Shown one piece after another: positions 62,269 to 64,000 of a DNA stretch of 64,000 nucleotides (the stretch's first letter is position 1; every line of letters starts with the position of its first letter). Position numbers and translations under genes: made by a program. The notes under the pieces are model-generated. The model saw only the letters and a list, made by a program, of their open reading frames with translations. It did no database searches and was not told where the DNA came from. This stretch comes from Oopsacas minuta (lineage: Eukaryota > Porifera > Hexactinellida > Lyssacinosida > Leucopsacidae), in contig JAKMXF010000311.1 of the NCBI GenBank assembly GCA_024704765.1, positions 194,735 to 258,734 of the forward strand. The letters run 5' to 3'.

Positions 62269-64000
62269 AGCTATTCATTGGAAATGTAAAGTAGATTAAG
62301 AGTACTGATAAGGTGTGAAAATCCGCTGGAACCTGGCTAATTGCAAACGTTCAGGGTTTTTGATTTTGCGTGCGTTTCGCTTATCAAACAAATAAACAAA
62401 TATTTCAATAGACCTTACACTTAAGTGTTACATACAAATAACTAGCAGACAGGTGTACCAAGTTTCTCAGTCATAACTATATACCCTGTGCACAAAAATA
62501 TATTCAGTAGATGTAAGATTGCTTAATTGGTTCATAATGTTCAGGTGCGCTCTAATTGACGATATTATAATTGCAATCTAAACTTGTAAATGCGACAAAT
62601 GCTAAGACTCTGGACTTGATAGCATCAGAATATTGGCTGTGTTCAACGAAGTTCTCATCAATAATACACCTTGTAGGTATATTCATACTGATTGTATCTG
62701 AACATGTGTAAATGTGTAGGAGGTTATGCAAATATAAATCTACAAGTCAACAGGTGTATAGAGTCTTATTCTAGGAATATAAGCGATAAAAAACGAAATA
62801 TTATTTTCATGTATAATGTGAGAGATTATATAAATAATTCGTAAGTAATCGCGAAATTATGTTGGAACAATTGGTGATTGATGATCAATCGCGAGCAAAT
62901 GTTCTGCTAGTCTAATCGAATAAGATATCTGCAAATTACTACAAAGTTCTGTCCAATTGAGTATACTGTAGATCGCGCTAATTATCCTCCAATACATACA
63001 TTTTGGGACTAGAAATTGTGTCGAATAATTATTCGAGGTTATACTTCAATTGTTAATCAAAGGGTGAAATGAATTCCACCAAGATTTTATCAATATGTCC
63101 AGTTGTGCACTGTATGATCTTAAATTGTACAAATACGGTCATAGCCGTCAAATTAACAAAAATCTCATCGGTTTATTTGGGAATAATTATCGCCGCCCCT
63201 TGAGCTTCGATAAAACAGGAGTTGGCTGAACTCAAGGGTATGAGCAATTTGATGTGAATTACAAAATTATTATCTGCATATCCATGGTTAAATTACCTAT
63301 AAAATAGTGTATTTCTCTTTATTAGTGTGGGATAGTGATATCAACAATAAGATTCCCCTCACGGTTGCAATTTCTAATATGTAAATTAAGGGAAGAAAAT
63401 ATGCAATACAAATACAATTGCATTTTGTATAACATTATTGATTTGGTGAAAGTATATATCAACCATAGAATAATATTAAAAGGCAATAAACATACTTTCA
63501 AGCATAAAGATATATCCAATCAAATCAATTAAGAACATCTCAATTAGAAAACAATAGAACATCAAAAGATGAAAGAAAATTGCAGCATGTCTTAAACCGA
63601 TATCCCCAGGGAGTATGTGATAAGGTGCGACAAACATTTGGCATAGGTATATTGTAAATACACCACAAAAATCATTCTACGACTAAACAGTACATATGTC
63701 TTCCACCTGAGATTATCAGAAGGGCAGTACAGATTTCGTCCTTCCACCAACTCAGTATATACATTAATTATAATACATTTACTAATTTGATAATCACAGA
63801 TGCATTGAAAGAATGCATTATTCAAATAATTTCAGTTTTGGTGATTGATACATTACGAGCTCTTAATGGAATAATATATGTATTGTATGGTGAAAATGGA
63901 TCCGAATTGCTTACTTGATTTCACCAATATGTAGCATACACTTCCATACGATTACAGCGTATATTTACGTAATGTATAAACTATTTGCTGGTCAATACCG
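62269..64000. other. DNAJC27 upstream flank, no gene recognised
   Basis: AT-rich DNA with only short, low-quality open frames. A degraded family P right end is at about 63170-63230 (ATTATCGCCGCCCCTTGAGC, AACAGGAGTTGGCTG). The DNAJC27 promoter should lie at the left end. Confidence 0.5.

Noticed and set aside
63322-63825. Short open frames at the right edge
   Set aside because: Low complexity, overlapping on both strands, no splice context or recognisable domain.

Overview
The window is animal nuclear DNA, not bacterial: it is strongly AT-rich, genes are split by short GT-AG introns (most 50-500 bp), and the gene set is metazoan. A sponge (Porifera) is my best guess, because extracellular exons are dominated by scavenger-receptor cysteine-rich (SRCR) modules built into adhesion G-protein-coupled receptors (aGPCRs). 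That assignment is inference; the sequence carries no species marker. All exon structures were read by hand from splice signals, reading frame and matching intron phase.

Layout. (1) 1-841, minus: 5' end of a neurofibromin (NF1)-like gene that runs off the left edge. (2) 3283-13257, plus: aGPCR 'A' (17 exons, 1967 codons), with a complete tRNase Z gene (ELAC1-like, 3645-5142, minus) nested in its first intron. (3) 13823-38098, minus: aGPCR 'B', about 24 kb and 37 exons, predicting 3955 residues with 30 SRCR domains, an Ig domain, GAIN/GPS, seven membrane helices and a tyrosine-motif tail. (4) 38963-44431, minus: aGPCR 'C' (8 exons, 996 codons), whose N-terminus resembles the MNNL/DSL head of Notch ligands. 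(5) 45013-47770, minus: FAM149-like gene. (6) 47942-49612, plus: intronless SLC15/POT-like transporter. (7) 49667-49984, minus: LYR-motif protein resembling LYRM4/ISD11. (8) 50564-51601, minus: WDR54. (9) 54883-60121, plus: nine-exon gene for a 777-residue protein I do not recognise. (10) 61269-62268, minus: DNAJC27/RBJ (Rab-like GTPase plus J domain).

The three aGPCRs form a paralogous cluster. Each starts with a signal-peptide exon under a TATA-like box 33-42 bp upstream of the ATG, and the introns around GPS and 7TM sit at equivalent places with equal phase. Their ectodomains differ greatly, so a conserved GAIN-7TM core carries exchangeable heads. Receptor B has an alternating array of six-cysteine and eight-cysteine SRCR exons, part of which was recently amplified as a four-exon, roughly 2.5 kb unit. 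All three GPS motifs keep only two of the usual four cysteines.

Intergenic DNA and introns are littered with short inverted-repeat elements (MITE-like). At least four terminal-repeat families recur, plus hAT-like pieces and several singletons. One family's terminus spells a near-perfect 5' splice donor pointing out of both ends.
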